DNA from: Methanomassiliicoccales archaeon
GTDB taxonomy: Archaea; Thermoplasmatota; Thermoplasmata; Methanomassiliicoccales; UBA472
Assembly (NCBI GenBank): GCA_038740345.1
Contig: JAVYMA010000001.1
Coordinates: 119,930 to 183,929 of the forward strand
DNA length: 64,000 nucleotides
Direction: 5' to 3'
The notes beneath the pieces are model-generated. The model saw only the letters and a program-made list of their open reading frames with translations. It had not been told where the DNA came from and made no database searches. Made by a program: the position numbers and the translations under genes. Below are positions 8,829-17,214 of this stretch, one piece after another (position 1 is the first letter of the stretch; every line of letters starts with the position of its first letter).

Positions 8829-10553
8829 CTAATCCTTCGTTCTTCTCTTGTGCCTAATACGTACCGCCTCTCCTTTTTTCATTTGCACCATTTCGATACC
8901 GCTCATTACAGCTACGCCCACGCCTTCCAATCTTCCATTCCTAAACACTATGGCCTCATCCCCAATGCGTAGCCCTTCATGTGCACTCTTGATGCCCACA
9001 GCGAAAAGATTTCCCTTCAGATCAAAATCCTCCATCTCCACCCAGTTCACACCTAGGTCAGAGAGCCTCTCTGCACCTTCTAATGTTAGGGATATCATCC
9101 CGCGCTCGGGCGTCAAGATACCCATTTGCGTCCCACCATGCATTATTTTGGAATAAGGATAGTTGCCAGTTATCAAGCAACCGGCTGTGAGACGTTCTCC
9201 CCCTTCTCCGAATTGGAATAGGGCAGCGGAGGTGAGGGCAGAGACTCTATCCTCACCTTTCGCAGGTTTAACATAATGAGGACAAATGCTTGAGAGCTCA
9301 TTCACCAATTTTTCAAGGGATGCGCGAGAAGTTGGGTTACCTTGGCATGTTTCAATCGTGTCCAATTTTTTCCTAAGAAAATCGTATCCATGGCCCAGAT
9401 GACAAACGACTTTTTCGAATCCTTTAGAGATGACAGCAGAGACCATCTCCTGCACCATATTCTGCTCATCCAAATCCCAATGCCCCGTGACAGGAATTTC
9501 ATATTGGGCGGCGGGATAAAATAGCTCTAGCTCCCTTGGCACGATACCTAGCGGCGAGGTAACAATCAATTCCTGCACCACCTCGTGATTAGGCACTTGA
9601 AGCAAGGCCTCTCGGAAAGCCTTATGACTCTTCGAAGTGAAGTAGGGCTTCTTCGCCGAGCAAGGTAGGAGCAGCAACACCTTCTTATGAGGGGCCGGTC
9701 TCCACCGCTCCATCACCCTTCTTCTCCACCTAATTATATCTGGCCTTTGCAAGGATTGCTTCGAATTGGCATAGAATCTAGGACCCGTGAGCTGAGCTTG
9801 AATTTCCTGATGCTCATAGCCTTCGAGATCGAAAAGCCGCAGAGCGGCTACCCCCCAAGGAGTAGCGTTGGCTCTTATCTCCACCAATTCACGAAGCCGC
9901 CCTATCCTGATCATGTGGCGAACCAGCTGGAGCTCTTCCCACGCAGCTCGCAGATTAGCCTCTCGTACTCTTTGCGCATCTTTCCTAAGTTCCGACCAAG
10001 GTGCTTCCTGAGCCATGATAGTACCCTCAGGACGAGAAAGGACCATACGGGCTGAATAATACTCTAAAAGGGAGGAGTCGAGAAGGTCCACACCCATGTA
10101 GATTAATAGGGCAAGATTGCTTAAATCCATGATTCCTGGCGCGTAGATAAGACGTGCAAAGCCCACCTGTCGACGGGCTTTCTTGATTGATTCGATGAAG
10201 GCTCGAGCGTCCCGTCGCAACTCGAAGCTAAAAGGAAGTATGGCTACTTCTCCATCATCTAGCTTGACGGTAGAGATATCAAGAGATGAATCTATTTCGA
10301 CTGGATCCATGTCTTTTTTAAGTGACATGGGGGGAAAAATTCTGATTGGGAGATCTGCCACTTTGCCACTCCTTTGCCAGATGCTTATGGTGTGCTCCAA
10401 GTTTCTTTGCTCTTCGATCCAAGCCTCAGAATATGGGGGAAGCTCATAGCCTTGGCTTTTTACGAATAGAATCGATGGAGTCTGCAGGATAAAACCAGGG
10501 CCGGTCCATACAGTGGTCCGTCCGTGAAATGAGCGCCCCGTTACCTCAATCAT
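8829..10553 (-). CDS. arcS: Archaeosine synthase ArcS (TGT-like, PUA domain)
   Basis: ArcS acts on tRNA position 15 in archaea, turning the preQ0 base inserted by TGT into archaeosine. The 574-residue protein has a TGT-like N-terminal half without the full catalytic set, then the ArcS signature PCSAKKPY followed by SKSHKAF at about residues 295-310. It ends with a PUA RNA-binding domain (about 495-570, containing VGIKSAHEGLRIGDEAIV). Order and length match the full-length euryarchaeal form. It ends in TAG; reading through would add only about a dozen codons. It is transcribed alone, with gaps on both sides. Confidence 0.92.
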   Translation of the reverse strand: MIEVTGRSFHGRTTVWTGPGFILQTPSILFVKSQGYELPPYSEAWIEEQRNLEHTISIWQRSGKVADLPIRIFPPMSLKKDMDPVEIDSSLDISTVKLDDGEVAILPFSFELRRDARAFIESIKKARRQVGFARLIYAPGIMDLSNLALLIYMGVDLLDSSLLEYYSARMVLSRPEGTIMAQEAPWSELRKDAQRVREANLRAAWEELQLVRHMIRIGRLRELVEIRANATPWGVAALRLFDLEGYEHQEIQAQLTGPRFYANSKQSLQRPDIIRWRRRVMERWRPAPHKKVLLLLPCSAKKPYFTSKSHKAFREALLQVPNHEVVQELIVTSPLGIVPRELELFYPAAQYEIPVTGHWDLDEQNMVQEMVSAVISKGFEKVVCHLGHGYDFLRKKLDTIETCQGNPTSRASLEKLVNELSSICPHYVKPAKGEDRVSALTSAALFQFGEGGERLTAGCLITGNYPYSKIMHGGTQMGILTPERGMISLTLEGAERLSDLGVNWVEMEDFDLKGNLFAVGIKSAHEGLRIGDEAIVFRNGRLEGVGVAVMSGIEMVQMKKGEAVRIRHKRRTKD

Positions 10554-10708
10554 GACTATGGCTATCCTTAATGAATATTATAGATTTTGGAGTGTGAGCA
10601 TTGGAGTATGGGATAGACATTAAAATGGGCGTAAAATATCAAAGCGGATGGGCCTTCTGTAAAAGTCAGGAGGCCCATGCGCTCGATATTTTCTCAGGAA
10701 GAATAGAG

Positions 10709-10846
10709 CTACTTACTTCCTTTTGCGGAGCTCCTCTTCCTCAGAGATTTAAAGAATGCCCTTATGCCCTTTCTCTCGCTTCTCTCTTCCTGGCTTGTCG
10801 CGCTCAATTCACCTGCGCTTTTCTTTTCGGCATTCAGGTTGTCCAT
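10709..10846 (-). CDS. Small basic protein, 45 aa, unknown
   Basis: I do not recognise this protein. A strong ribosome site, AGGAGGTGAGGA, stands just before an ATG at 10846, so I start there and not at the longer in-frame ATG at 10903. The product begins MDNLNAEKKS and ends in a Lys/Arg/Ser-rich tail (FFKSLRKRSS). It has no Cys or membrane helix, so it may bind nucleic acid or be disordered. An AT-rich promoter-like stretch lies upstream at about 10870-10905. The Shine-Dalgarno site is the main evidence that it is real. Confidence 0.5.
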   Translation of the reverse strand: MDNLNAEKKSAGELSATSQEERSERKGIRAFFKSLRKRSSAKGSK

Positions 10847-11059
10847 TCTCCTCACCTCCTGATTCTCCGTAATTATTGCATAAAATAAATTTTTTGTTTT
10901 CACACAACCCTAGGGGCGGGATGTGAAATCAATACATTCCATGCTTTTTTTGGAATTCTGGTCGTCAAAGGAGAGAAGAAGAGAGCGAACTAATATCGCT
11001 GAGAGCCAAGCAACTAAATTAAAATCCAATGCTGATAAAAATTATAGGTTTTAAGACTC

Positions 11060-11419
11060 CTAGAAAGTTGTAACCACTTGATGTTCATCAACCAATTGCC
11101 TGGCTCTATCCCAAGATATCATTTTTACTCCTTCGACTATGGGAACGCTGCCTAGGCGGGATTCTAGGTCTTCAGCCACGCAATAGACCTCTCCTTCGAA
11201 ATCGGCTAGGTCGTTTATGGCCTCGACGTTTGAAGGCATACCTATGGCCTGTGCATCCTGGGAGGCTACTGCATTCAATGTGCCATCACCCACCAACAAT
11301 AGGGTGGACCTTCCTATCAGCCCGCTGGCCAACATGGCCAAAGAAGCTCTTGCGCCCGCGAAGAATTCCTCAAAACCGTAGGGAGGCTTCGTCATGATGA
11401 ATAGTATGCTGTCAGCCAT
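11060..11419 (-). CDS. DsrF/TusC-like sulfur-relay subunit
   Basis: This 119-residue protein has the DsrE/F fold: a short beta strand (SILFIMTKPPYG), with the KPPYG motif typical of the DsrF/TusC group, then GxxxLLLVGDGTLNAV. In bacteria TusB, TusC and TusD form a complex that passes sulfane sulfur from TusA. Here it is the last of the leftward genes starting at 13002, after homologues of TusD/DsrE, TusB/DsrH and DsrE2. It lacks an obvious catalytic Cys, as expected for a structural subunit. It begins 4 bases after the stop of the gene before it and ends in TAG. Confidence 0.8.
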   Translation of the reverse strand: MADSILFIMTKPPYGFEEFFAGARASLAMLASGLIGRSTLLLVGDGTLNAVASQDAQAIGMPSNVEAINDLADFEGEVYCVAEDLESRLGSVPIVEGVKMISWDRARQLVDEHQVVTTF

Positions 11420-11423
11420 AACA

Positions 11424-11786
11424 TCACCTGGCGATAGTCACGAGTCTGTCACCCTCGCTTATAAACTTGCTAAAATCATTAGTCAAAGAACCGATCTTGG
11501 TGCCCTTTATTTCCTCACCGCGGTGTATTCCTCTGGCAGCACAGCATGTCTCGCATACCGTTACGACCAATCCCTTTTGTTCGACGAGCTCCTTTATCTC
11601 TTTACCCACATTTGGGAATCTTTTAGGGTCTTGTCCGTCCTTTATAACCGTCACTCCTTCCCCGTAGCCGAACATGCGCACGTTGTAGCCCTTCTCCAGT
11701 GCCGCCCTTGCCAACTTAATGGCTACGTTGGAGTCCATGCTCATCATGCTTCCCGTCCTTAGTTGTATTACCATGGTCTTAGCCAT
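11424..11786 (-). CDS. DsrE/TusD-like sulfurtransferase subunit
   Basis: A 120-residue DsrE-fold protein with the active-site segment VCETCCAARG (Cys78, Cys81, Cys82); bacterial TusD/DsrE carry their persulfide-forming Cys in the same place. It should accept sulfur from TusA and pass it to a downstream acceptor, together with the TusB- and TusC-like products encoded on either side. In an anaerobic methanogen the end use may be tRNA thiolation, thiamine/molybdopterin or Fe-S chemistry; sequence does not decide. Spacing to neighbours is 4 and 9 bases, so co-transcription is near certain. Confidence 0.85.
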   Translation of the reverse strand: MAKTMVIQLRTGSMMSMDSNVAIKLARAALEKGYNVRMFGYGEGVTVIKDGQDPKRFPNVGKEIKELVEQKGLVVTVCETCCAARGIHRGEEIKGTKIGSLTNDFSKFISEGDRLVTIAR

Positions 11787-11795
11787 ATCAGCACC

Positions 11796-12098
11796 TCAAA
11801 TGGTTATCGTGCGTTCGTACTTTTCCATGATTAAATCCACAGCTTCTTGGTAATCAATCTCCTTGAATCTCCCTCCTGCCTTACCCCTGAATCCTCGAGC
11901 AGCCAAGTCGTCCTTAATTACGAAGACTTCGTCAACGCGCTCTTCTAGATTCTTCCTTTCCTTTTCATTCACAGCATAATATACTGCGTCCTCAATGAGC
12001 AAGGCACCCTTCTTGGAATCTTGACCAAGTTTATTCACCAAATCCAAGTTCACGTTCTCATGGGGAGACTTTAACATGATGAAGAGGATGGAGGGCAT
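11796..12098 (-). CDS. DsrH/TusB-like sulfur-relay subunit
   Basis: A 100-residue protein starting MPSILFIMLKSPHE and containing GALLIEDAVYYAV, which matches the LLxxDGVY-type motif of TusB/DsrH. This family is the smallest partner of the TusBCD heterohexamer. There is no conserved Cys, and the family does not strictly need one. The gene lies 7 bases downstream of the DsrE2-like gene and 9 bases upstream of the DsrE-like gene in the leftward operon. Confidence 0.75.
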   Translation of the reverse strand: MPSILFIMLKSPHENVNLDLVNKLGQDSKKGALLIEDAVYYAVNEKERKNLEERVDEVFVIKDDLAARGFRGKAGGRFKEIDYQEAVDLIMEKYERTITI

Positions 12099-12105
12099 GA
12101 TAGTA

Positions 12106-12516
12106 TCACCCGATGAAAAATTGCATATCAGAATCTGCTGCGATGTTCAGGAACCCAGCTGCCCCTAAAATCTTCACCCCTGGATACAGATCCTCTTCTT
12201 TCACGTTCATTACCCCCATGCTGGTTCCGCAAGCATATAGATTGACGCCTAAATCCATAGCCATCTTAACCTGCTCCGGATAATCCTCAACGCCCACAGC
12301 TTTCATTTTCTTCCTGAACATGCCTGTGAACAAACGGAATAAGCCAGGGGCTTTGGGGCGATATCCCTTCTTTAAAAGATTCAAACCGAAGAAAGTACCG
12401 AAGACATGAACTTCCATGCCCATGCTTGTAGCGGTGTTGGCTATCATCATAGCCATCATACCTTTGTCAAATGTTCCTTCAGAAACTACAATAGCGATTT
12501 TCTTGACATCTGTCAT
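12106..12516 (-). CDS. DsrE2-like (DsrE/DsrF/DrsH family) protein
   Basis: A 136-residue member of the DsrE2 group: Rossmann-like start KKIAIVVSEGTFDKGMMAMM, then VHVFGTFFGLNLL, and a conserved Cys in LYACGTSMGV. DsrE2 proteins usually accompany TusA and are thought to trade sulfur with it; some bacterial forms are membrane-bound, but this one has no clear membrane helix. I start at ATG 12516, because the in-frame GTG at 12525 is itself part of the GAGGTGA ribosome site. It lies in the operon between the 77-residue unknown gene and the TusB-like gene. Confidence 0.82.
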   Translation of the reverse strand: MTDVKKIAIVVSEGTFDKGMMAMMIANTATSMGMEVHVFGTFFGLNLLKKGYRPKAPGLFRLFTGMFRKKMKAVGVEDYPEQVKMAMDLGVNLYACGTSMGVMNVKEEDLYPGVKILGAAGFLNIAADSDMQFFIG

Positions 12517-12531
12517 ACCTTTCACCTCAAA

Positions 12532-12765
12532 TCATAACTTCCTATTTTCTATCGACGTTACAATCCATGACCCATTAAACATTCCTAAATGAAGCTGGCC
12601 AAATCTCTTAGCGCATAAATTCCATGGATTGATTATACATCGAGCCCTCTCAAACATATGATCCATCATTCGAATCATTCTCATTACCATCTCATTTTTC
12701 ATGAAGATAAAAGACTCCTTGCTCAACCTCAGAGATTTGACCTGATTCAAATATCTGGTGCGCAT
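12532..12765 (-). CDS. Unknown 77-aa protein between tusA and dsrE2
   Basis: I do not recognise this protein. The reading frame fills the space between tusA and the DsrE2-like gene almost exactly: it starts 6 bases after the tusA stop and ends 15 bases before the DsrE2 start. It is basic and rich in Met (KNEMVMRMIRMMDHMFERAR). Its C-terminal half, with two Cys in ARCIINPWNLCAK and two Trp, looks like a real folded segment. There is no clear ribosome site, so translation would rely on coupling to tusA. It may instead be an untranslated spacer, hence the middling confidence. Confidence 0.45.
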   Translation of the reverse strand: MRTRYLNQVKSLRLSKESFIFMKNEMVMRMIRMMDHMFERARCIINPWNLCAKRFGQLHLGMFNGSWIVTSIENRKL

Positions 12766-12771
12766 TTATTT

Positions 12772-13002
12772 TCAAACCTTCCTTTTGATATAGAAATAAA
12801 ATATCTTGCCCTCTTGTTTTGTTTCCAGGAGCTCATTTTGAGTCCTTTGGCACCAGGCAGGAACGTCCTCTTTTGCCCCAGGGTCATCAGCGATCAATTC
12901 TAAGACCTGGCCTATTTGAAGTTCCTTGATTTTTTTGGCCAATTTAACGATGGGCATAGGGCACATTAATCCTCTCGCATCCAAACTTGCATCTTTTTGC
13001 AT
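12772..13002 (-). CDS. tusA: Sulfur carrier protein TusA (SirA-like)
   Basis: A 76-residue TusA-family sulfur carrier. The hallmark LDARGLMCPMPIVK gives the CPxP motif with persulfide-accepting Cys14. TusA takes sulfane sulfur from a desulfurase or rhodanese and passes it to DsrE-type partners, which follow in this operon. It is the first gene of the leftward unit, with a TATA box at 13041-13050 and a G-rich ribosome site (GGTGGTGATG) shortly before the ATG. The set tusA, unknown, dsrE2, tusB-, tusD- and tusC-like forms one transcription unit ending near 11060. Confidence 0.93.
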   Translation of the reverse strand: MQKDASLDARGLMCPMPIVKLAKKIKELQIGQVLELIADDPGAKEDVPAWCQRTQNELLETKQEGKIFYFYIKRKV

Positions 13003-13023
13003 TTTCGCATCACCACCGGTTTT

Positions 13024-13050
13024 GCACGGTTGTGCGACAACTATATATAA
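13024..13050. promoter_or_regulatory. Divergent promoter with palindromes before tusA
   Basis: TATA-like CTATATATAA (13041-13050) serves the leftward tusA operon and possibly the rightward regulator. Next to it lie two overlapping inverted repeats: GCAC-ggtt-GTGC (13024-13035) and TTGT-gcg-ACAA (13030-13040). They sit between TATA box and the expected start of tusA transcription, the usual place for an archaeal repressor site. The neighbouring winged-helix gene is the natural candidate regulator. Confidence 0.5.
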
Positions 13051-13106
13051 CCAACTTTCTTATAAGCCTTTCGTAGAAGAAGACCTGAATGCCCGGAGGT
13101 TATGAG

Positions 13107-13472
13107 ATGCTTCCCGAGCGTGTTTCAGACATCACCACTTGTCAGGATCTCATACAATGCGCCTATAATTTGGGAGAGTTTGAGGTCCTCGTCTATTATG
13201 CCTTAGTGGAATCGGGGCCTATGCGAGCGGACGAGCTAGCCGTTATTATAGGACGAGACCGAAGCACAGTATACAGATCACTCCAGAAGCTGATGACTTG
13301 TGGAATGGTGTATAGAGAAACGAAGAGCATGGAAAAGGGCGGCTATTATCATATTTATAAGGCCATTAGCAAGAAGGACTTAAAGGAGAAATTGGAAAAA
13401 TGCGTTAACGATTGGTATTCACGCATGCAAGACGTTTTGAAAAAATTTCTAGAAGAAGCTAGGACCAGATAG
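13107..13472 (+). CDS. TrmB-type winged-helix transcription regulator
   Basis: A 121-residue DNA-binding protein. Residues about 18-75 form a winged helix (YYALVESGPMRADELAVIIG, then DRSTVYRSLQKLMTCGMVYR) like the TrmB and BldC-type archaeal regulators. The C-terminal helix (LEKCVNDWYSRMQDVLKKFL) should dimerise the protein. I start at ATG 13107, because GGAGGT lies 6 bases before it and overlaps the earlier ATG at 13089. It is divergent from the tusA sulfur-relay operon across a promoter with palindromes, so it is a plausible regulator of that operon. A ligand is not evident. Confidence 0.85.
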   Translation: MLPERVSDITTCQDLIQCAYNLGEFEVLVYYALVESGPMRADELAVIIGRDRSTVYRSLQKLMTCGMVYRETKSMEKGGYYHIYKAISKKDLKEKLEKCVNDWYSRMQDVLKKFLEEARTR

Positions 13473-13532
13473 TCCAGCAAAGGTAGCTTGAATAAGTATT
13501 TTAGTGCCCCGTGTGATTCACAAGAGAGCACC

Positions 13533-14465
13533 ATGAATTTCAAGGGAAAGGACATAGTGTCCATCCGAGACCTTACTAGAGCTGAGATGGATAGAATACT
13601 TGACCTAGCGGAAAAAATGATACCATACGCAAAAGGTGAGTCTTTCACGAAGGTGCTCGAGGGGCGTATTTTGGCCAACCTCTTTTTCGAGCCGTCCACA
13701 CGTACGCATATGTCCTTTACTACGGCCATGTCCCGTTTGGGGGGGCGCACGATGGAAATGGCTCATCCCTCAATGTTATCTGTCGCCAAGGGTGAGACCC
13801 TAGCAGATACCATCCGAATGGTGGAATCCTATTCTGATGTCATTGTCTTGAGACATCCATATGAAGGGTCAGCCAGATTGGCTGCTCACTTCTCCTCGAA
13901 ACCTGTCATTAACGCTGGAGACGGCGCGGGTCAGCATCCCACCCAGACCCTTTTAGATCTCTTCACGATAAGGAGGGAGTTCAACCGCATTGAAGGTGTC
14001 AAGGTAGCCTTAGTGGGTGATCTAAAATATGGCCGCACAGTTCATTCCCTGGCAGAAGCATTGACGATGTTTGGAGCGGAGGTCACTTTCGTCGCTCCGG
14101 CAAATCTCCAAATGCCGCGTGAGACTGTACGTCAGGTAGAAAGACTCGGTGGAAAGCCCAAGCTGACCTCAAAATTAGAGGATGTGATTAAAGATCTTGA
14201 TGTATTGTATGTCACTCGCATACAAAAGGAGAGGTTTCCAGATCCGACTGAATACCAAAAGGTAGCGGGGTATTATCGAATAGATAACGACCTTCTACGT
14301 GAGGCCAAGAAAGATCTTATCGTTATGCATCCTCTGCCTCGAGTGGATGAGATTGCTCCTGAAGTTGATGGGACTGCGCACGCGCGCTATTTCGTACAAG
14401 CATTCAATGGTGTACCTGTAAGGATGGCGTTATTACTGCTCGTTCTCGGAGGTGAGCTTGAATGA
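13533..14465 (+). CDS. pyrB: Aspartate carbamoyltransferase catalytic chain
   Basis: PyrB joins carbamoyl phosphate and aspartate in pyrimidine synthesis. The carbamoyl phosphate loop FFEPSTRTHMSF, the HPTQ motif in GDGAGQHPTQTLLD, and HPLPR near the C-terminus are all present. I begin at ATG 13533 (MNFKGKDIVSIRDL, 310 residues), which fits the family N-terminus; the in-frame TTG at 13488 would add 15 residues unlike the family. It overlaps pyrI by 4 bases (ATGA), so the two subunits are translationally coupled. The upstream regulator gene ends 60 bases before. Confidence 0.96.
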   Translation: MNFKGKDIVSIRDLTRAEMDRILDLAEKMIPYAKGESFTKVLEGRILANLFFEPSTRTHMSFTTAMSRLGGRTMEMAHPSMLSVAKGETLADTIRMVESYSDVIVLRHPYEGSARLAAHFSSKPVINAGDGAGQHPTQTLLDLFTIRREFNRIEGVKVALVGDLKYGRTVHSLAEALTMFGAEVTFVAPANLQMPRETVRQVERLGGKPKLTSKLEDVIKDLDVLYVTRIQKERFPDPTEYQKVAGYYRIDNDLLREAKKDLIVMHPLPRVDEIAPEVDGTAHARYFVQAFNGVPVRMALLLLVLGGELE

Positions 14466-14920
14466 AGGAGTTCAAGGTAACGCCGATAAGGAATGGGACA
14501 GTGATAGACCACATCGATTGCGGCATGGCCTTGAAGGTCTTAAGAATAATCGGTGTTTCTGGTAATAATGTCCATTCACCTGTTAGTGTACTGATGCACG
14601 TCCCTTCCTCAAAGGTTGGATTCAAGGATGTAGTGAAGGTAGAGGACAGGGAACTGGACCCAAAAGAAGTGGATAAGATAGCTTTGATTTCTCCAAATGC
14701 GACCATCAATATTATTAGAGATTTTAATGTCGCAGAGAAATTTAAAGTCTCCTTGCCCAGTGTGGTAAAGGGTATAGTCCGTTGCGGCAATCCCAGCTGT
14801 ATAACGAATCTTAAAGAACCAGTTGAGCCTGAGTTCACCGTTGAGTCAAAGAATCCTCCCTTGCTCAGATGCATATACTGTGATAGGATTCTGGAGGATA
14901 TCGGGGAACAATTGATTTGA
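14462..14920 (+). CDS. pyrI: Aspartate carbamoyltransferase regulatory chain
   Basis: PyrI binds nucleotide effectors and holds catalytic trimers together. The 152-residue protein has the N-terminal allosteric domain and a C-terminal zinc domain with four Cys (108, 113, 137, 140) in CGNPSC and CIYC. It overlaps the end of pyrB by 4 bases. The pair indicates an allosterically controlled enzyme as in other euryarchaea. Confidence 0.97.
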   Translation: MKEFKVTPIRNGTVIDHIDCGMALKVLRIIGVSGNNVHSPVSVLMHVPSSKVGFKDVVKVEDRELDPKEVDKIALISPNATINIIRDFNVAEKFKVSLPSVVKGIVRCGNPSCITNLKEPVEPEFTVESKNPPLLRCIYCDRILEDIGEQLI

Positions 14921-15105
14921 GCATATGAACCTCATTACTAATAGGAGTTCTGTTTGATGTTGATTAACGCCTATTCTTTATTTGCTGCATTAAAAACATT
15001 TATAATTTAAAAATCTGGCTAATGACCATGAAGGATTTTAGACCATCCAAAAAAATCCTTTTGAAAACTGAGTGTAAGGGCGAGATCGCTATCACGGGTA
15101 ACGAT

Positions 15106-15543
15106 TCAGCGAAGCCAGACCAATTCCTGTTTCGTCCTTGTTATTACTTTATTCATATTTTCTAAGATTTTTTCTGTCTCAATATTACGGTCTGCAGTGA
15201 CCACGATCAGAAGTGATGAGCTTACTTCACAAATGACAAGCTTGCTATTGCGGAAAATGCCAAGAATGTATTCCAATTTGTCCTTCAGAGCGTCTGTGCG
15301 AGTGGCTTCTGCGGATGAATACATTATCGCGGCCATTGCTGAGAAGGTCTCTGGCTTAGATGGTGAGGCAGAACGTCCAGCTATCATCAAACCAGTCTTA
15401 GAGACGATAGAGACGGAATAGATACCAGGATCGGAAACGAACTCTTGCTGGATTATCTCATCGAGAATCCCTTCTACTGATTTAGTCTGCTGCACTTGGA
15501 CATCCCCTCTGACAGACCTGGCATTATCAGCGTCCGATATCAA
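15106..15543 (-). CDS. Roadblock/LC7-domain protein
   Basis: A 145-residue protein whose residues about 20-140 fit the roadblock/LC7 fold: SVEGILDEIIQQ, then YSVSIVSKTGLMIAG, AAIMYSSAEATRTDAL, and a final strand with LLIVVTADRN. In prokaryotes these proteins dimerise and often control small Ras-like GTPases (MglB type). No such GTPase is adjacent, so the partner is unknown. The start is a TTG at 15543; the leading 15-20 residues are low-complexity and a later start is possible. The gene stands alone between pyrI and the UPF0200 gene. Confidence 0.8.
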   Translation of the reverse strand: MISDADNARSVRGDVQVQQTKSVEGILDEIIQQEFVSDPGIYSVSIVSKTGLMIAGRSASPSKPETFSAMAAIMYSSAEATRTDALKDKLEYILGIFRNSKLVICEVSSSLLIVVTADRNIETEKILENMNKVITRTKQELVWLR

Positions 15544-15810
15544 ATCGGATACGCATCTCCCATTTTAATTCTTTTGGGAAAGCCTCTCAGATTTGATATC
15601 CGTTCACTGGACCAAATCGATTAAAAACCCAAAAAGATGATCACTAAAAGTCAGTTCCATATCAAAAATAGCCAGACATCATTCCTCTCTAATTGCTTTT
15701 CTAGATATTGCAACATAATTTTATAACTTGATTAAAAGCTAGTATGAACTGCTTCTTGGTTTTTCGCGCAAAATCTATTCATATGAATGAATTGCATGAA
15801 TTGATCAAAA

Positions 15811-16347
15811 ATGCGGATAATAGTTCTCACCGGGATGCCCGGTTCAGGAAAGGAAGAGTTTGTGCAGGTCGGAATATCGATGGGCTACGATGTCGTAAGG
15901 ATGGGAGACGTAGTGAGGGAAGAAGCGAAACGCCTTGGTGTGATAAATAATGACAAGAATATAGGTGGTTTCGCACATTCCGAGCGCTTGAAATATGGGT
16001 ATGATATCTGGGCCAAAAGAACCATACCACACATACACCATGAGAAGACCATAATTGATGGTAGCCGAGGCCTTGATGAGCTATCTGTGTTCAAGGAAGC
16101 TTTTAAGGATGCTGTAAAGGTAGTGGCAATCCATACTTCTCCTAAACCTAGGTTCGAGAGATTGCAAAGGCGCGGAAGAGCAGACGCACCAAATAATTTT
16201 GAAGAATTCGAGGAAAGAGACAAAAGGGAGCTATCCTGGGGAATCGGGAGCTTAATCGCTCTGGCAGATATTATGCTAGTGAATGAATCCACCCTGGAGT
16301 GCTTCAAGAGAAGTGTAAGATCGTTGTTGGAGGAGCTCAGTAAATGA
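15811..16347 (+). CDS. UPF0200-family nucleotide kinase-like P-loop protein
   Basis: A 178-residue archaeal P-loop protein resembling dephospho-CoA kinase and adenylate kinase. The Walker A loop GMPGSGKEEF lies at residues 8-17, followed by VVRMGDVVREEAK, the usual UPF0200 pattern. A lid-like Arg-rich part RFERLQRRGRADAP sits near residue 112. The substrate of this family is not firmly established as far as I know. A TATA-like ATTTTATAAC lies about 90 bases upstream and there is no Shine-Dalgarno site. It overlaps the next small gene by 4 bases. Confidence 0.85.
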   Translation: MRIIVLTGMPGSGKEEFVQVGISMGYDVVRMGDVVREEAKRLGVINNDKNIGGFAHSERLKYGYDIWAKRTIPHIHHEKTIIDGSRGLDELSVFKEAFKDAVKVVAIHTSPKPRFERLQRRGRADAPNNFEEFEERDKRELSWGIGSLIALADIMLVNESTLECFKRSVRSLLEELSK

Positions 16348-16622
16348 AGTTCAAAGTGGTTCAATTATGCCAAGCGAAGGGGTTTTCAGTGGTTCCTCAG
16401 CAAGTTAAAAGGTATGATTTAGAGCGTGCAGCCAACATTTTAAGGGAGAGAGATTTCGAGATCGAGATGAGGGATGTAATGCTATTGGCGAATAAAGATG
16501 ACCTACAAATCACATTCTACACAAATGGAAGGATGACTCTTCAGCCCTTAAAGGATAAAGAATCAGCAAAATCCTTGGCTGAAAGGCTCTATCTTATTCT
16601 TGAGGAAGTGTCAGGGTTTTAG
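16344..16622 (+). CDS. Conserved-looking small protein, 92 aa
   Basis: I cannot name a family with confidence. The gene overlaps the UPF0200 gene by 4 bases (ATGA) and so belongs to the same transcript. The protein has a mixed alpha/beta pattern (MKFKVVQLCQ, then RDVMLLANKDDLQITFYTNGRMTLQPL), like small dimeric archaeal proteins that end in a long helix. The layout suggests it assists or accompanies the UPF0200 protein. It ends in TAG, 10 bases before the convergent wHTH gene stop. Confidence 0.75.
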   Translation: MKFKVVQLCQAKGFSVVPQQVKRYDLERAANILRERDFEIEMRDVMLLANKDDLQITFYTNGRMTLQPLKDKESAKSLAERLYLILEEVSGF

Positions 16623-16632
16623 ATAGCGTGCA

Positions 16633-16998
16633 TTAGATAGCACCTACTGTAGTCAGGTTGCTTTGGTTTGGGGTGCGCGGTGAAAATTCAAAAACTCTCT
16701 TGCCACCATCATTGAATTCAACATTTATACATAATTTATCCGATTCGATTTTAAAATTAATGGTGCGAAGGTTTGATTGATAAATAGCCACATCGTTATC
16801 CGCGCTTTCAAATTTCTTAAGCATTCCGCGTTTCTCCATTTGCCTAACAAGGCGATAGCATTTTGTTATAGGTATATCGAGGGCATTTGAAATGCTCTTG
16901 ACGCACAGCGCAGTATTGGTGGTCAATGAAAGAATTCGACGAACGTCATCATCGAAAGTTAATTTCGTGATCTTGAATTCCGTTCCACCAATAGTCAT
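16633..16998 (-). CDS. ArsR-like winged-helix protein
   Basis: A 121-residue protein. Residues about 15-70 form a winged helix (DDVRRILSLT, KSISNALDIPITKCYRLVRQMEKRGMLKK), and the rest is beta-rich (YQSNLRTINFKI, CINVEF). The pattern fits archaeal ArsR-like regulators with a small sensing domain. It is divergent from the giant PKD gene that starts at 17215, so it might regulate it, but only position supports that. The promoter lies in the AT-rich DNA at about 17000-17100. Confidence 0.75.
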   Translation of the reverse strand: MTIGGTEFKITKLTFDDDVRRILSLTTNTALCVKSISNALDIPITKCYRLVRQMEKRGMLKKFESADNDVAIYQSNLRTINFKIESDKLCINVEFNDGGKRVFEFSPRTPNQSNLTTVGAI

Positions 16999-17214
16999 CT
17001 GTTCTCATGATTTCATGATAGAACAAATATAAACGGCAATCCATCCGACTATCAGATTTGATTCTCTGGATAGGTTTTTCTAATTTAATTTGGTTAATTT
17101 AGTTTTTAAAGAATGTTCATATTACTAGTAGAAAAAATAAGAGCAAAGCACTGAACAACGTCTGGCATATGGCCAAGTTTTATATCGCAGGAAATAAATT
17201 CAATACTATCAGGG

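Noticed and set aside
8829..8831. TAG stops as pyrrolysine codons (ArcS, ComEC-like gene and others)
   Set aside because: Reading through adds only a few codons of unconserved sequence, and protein lengths already match the families.
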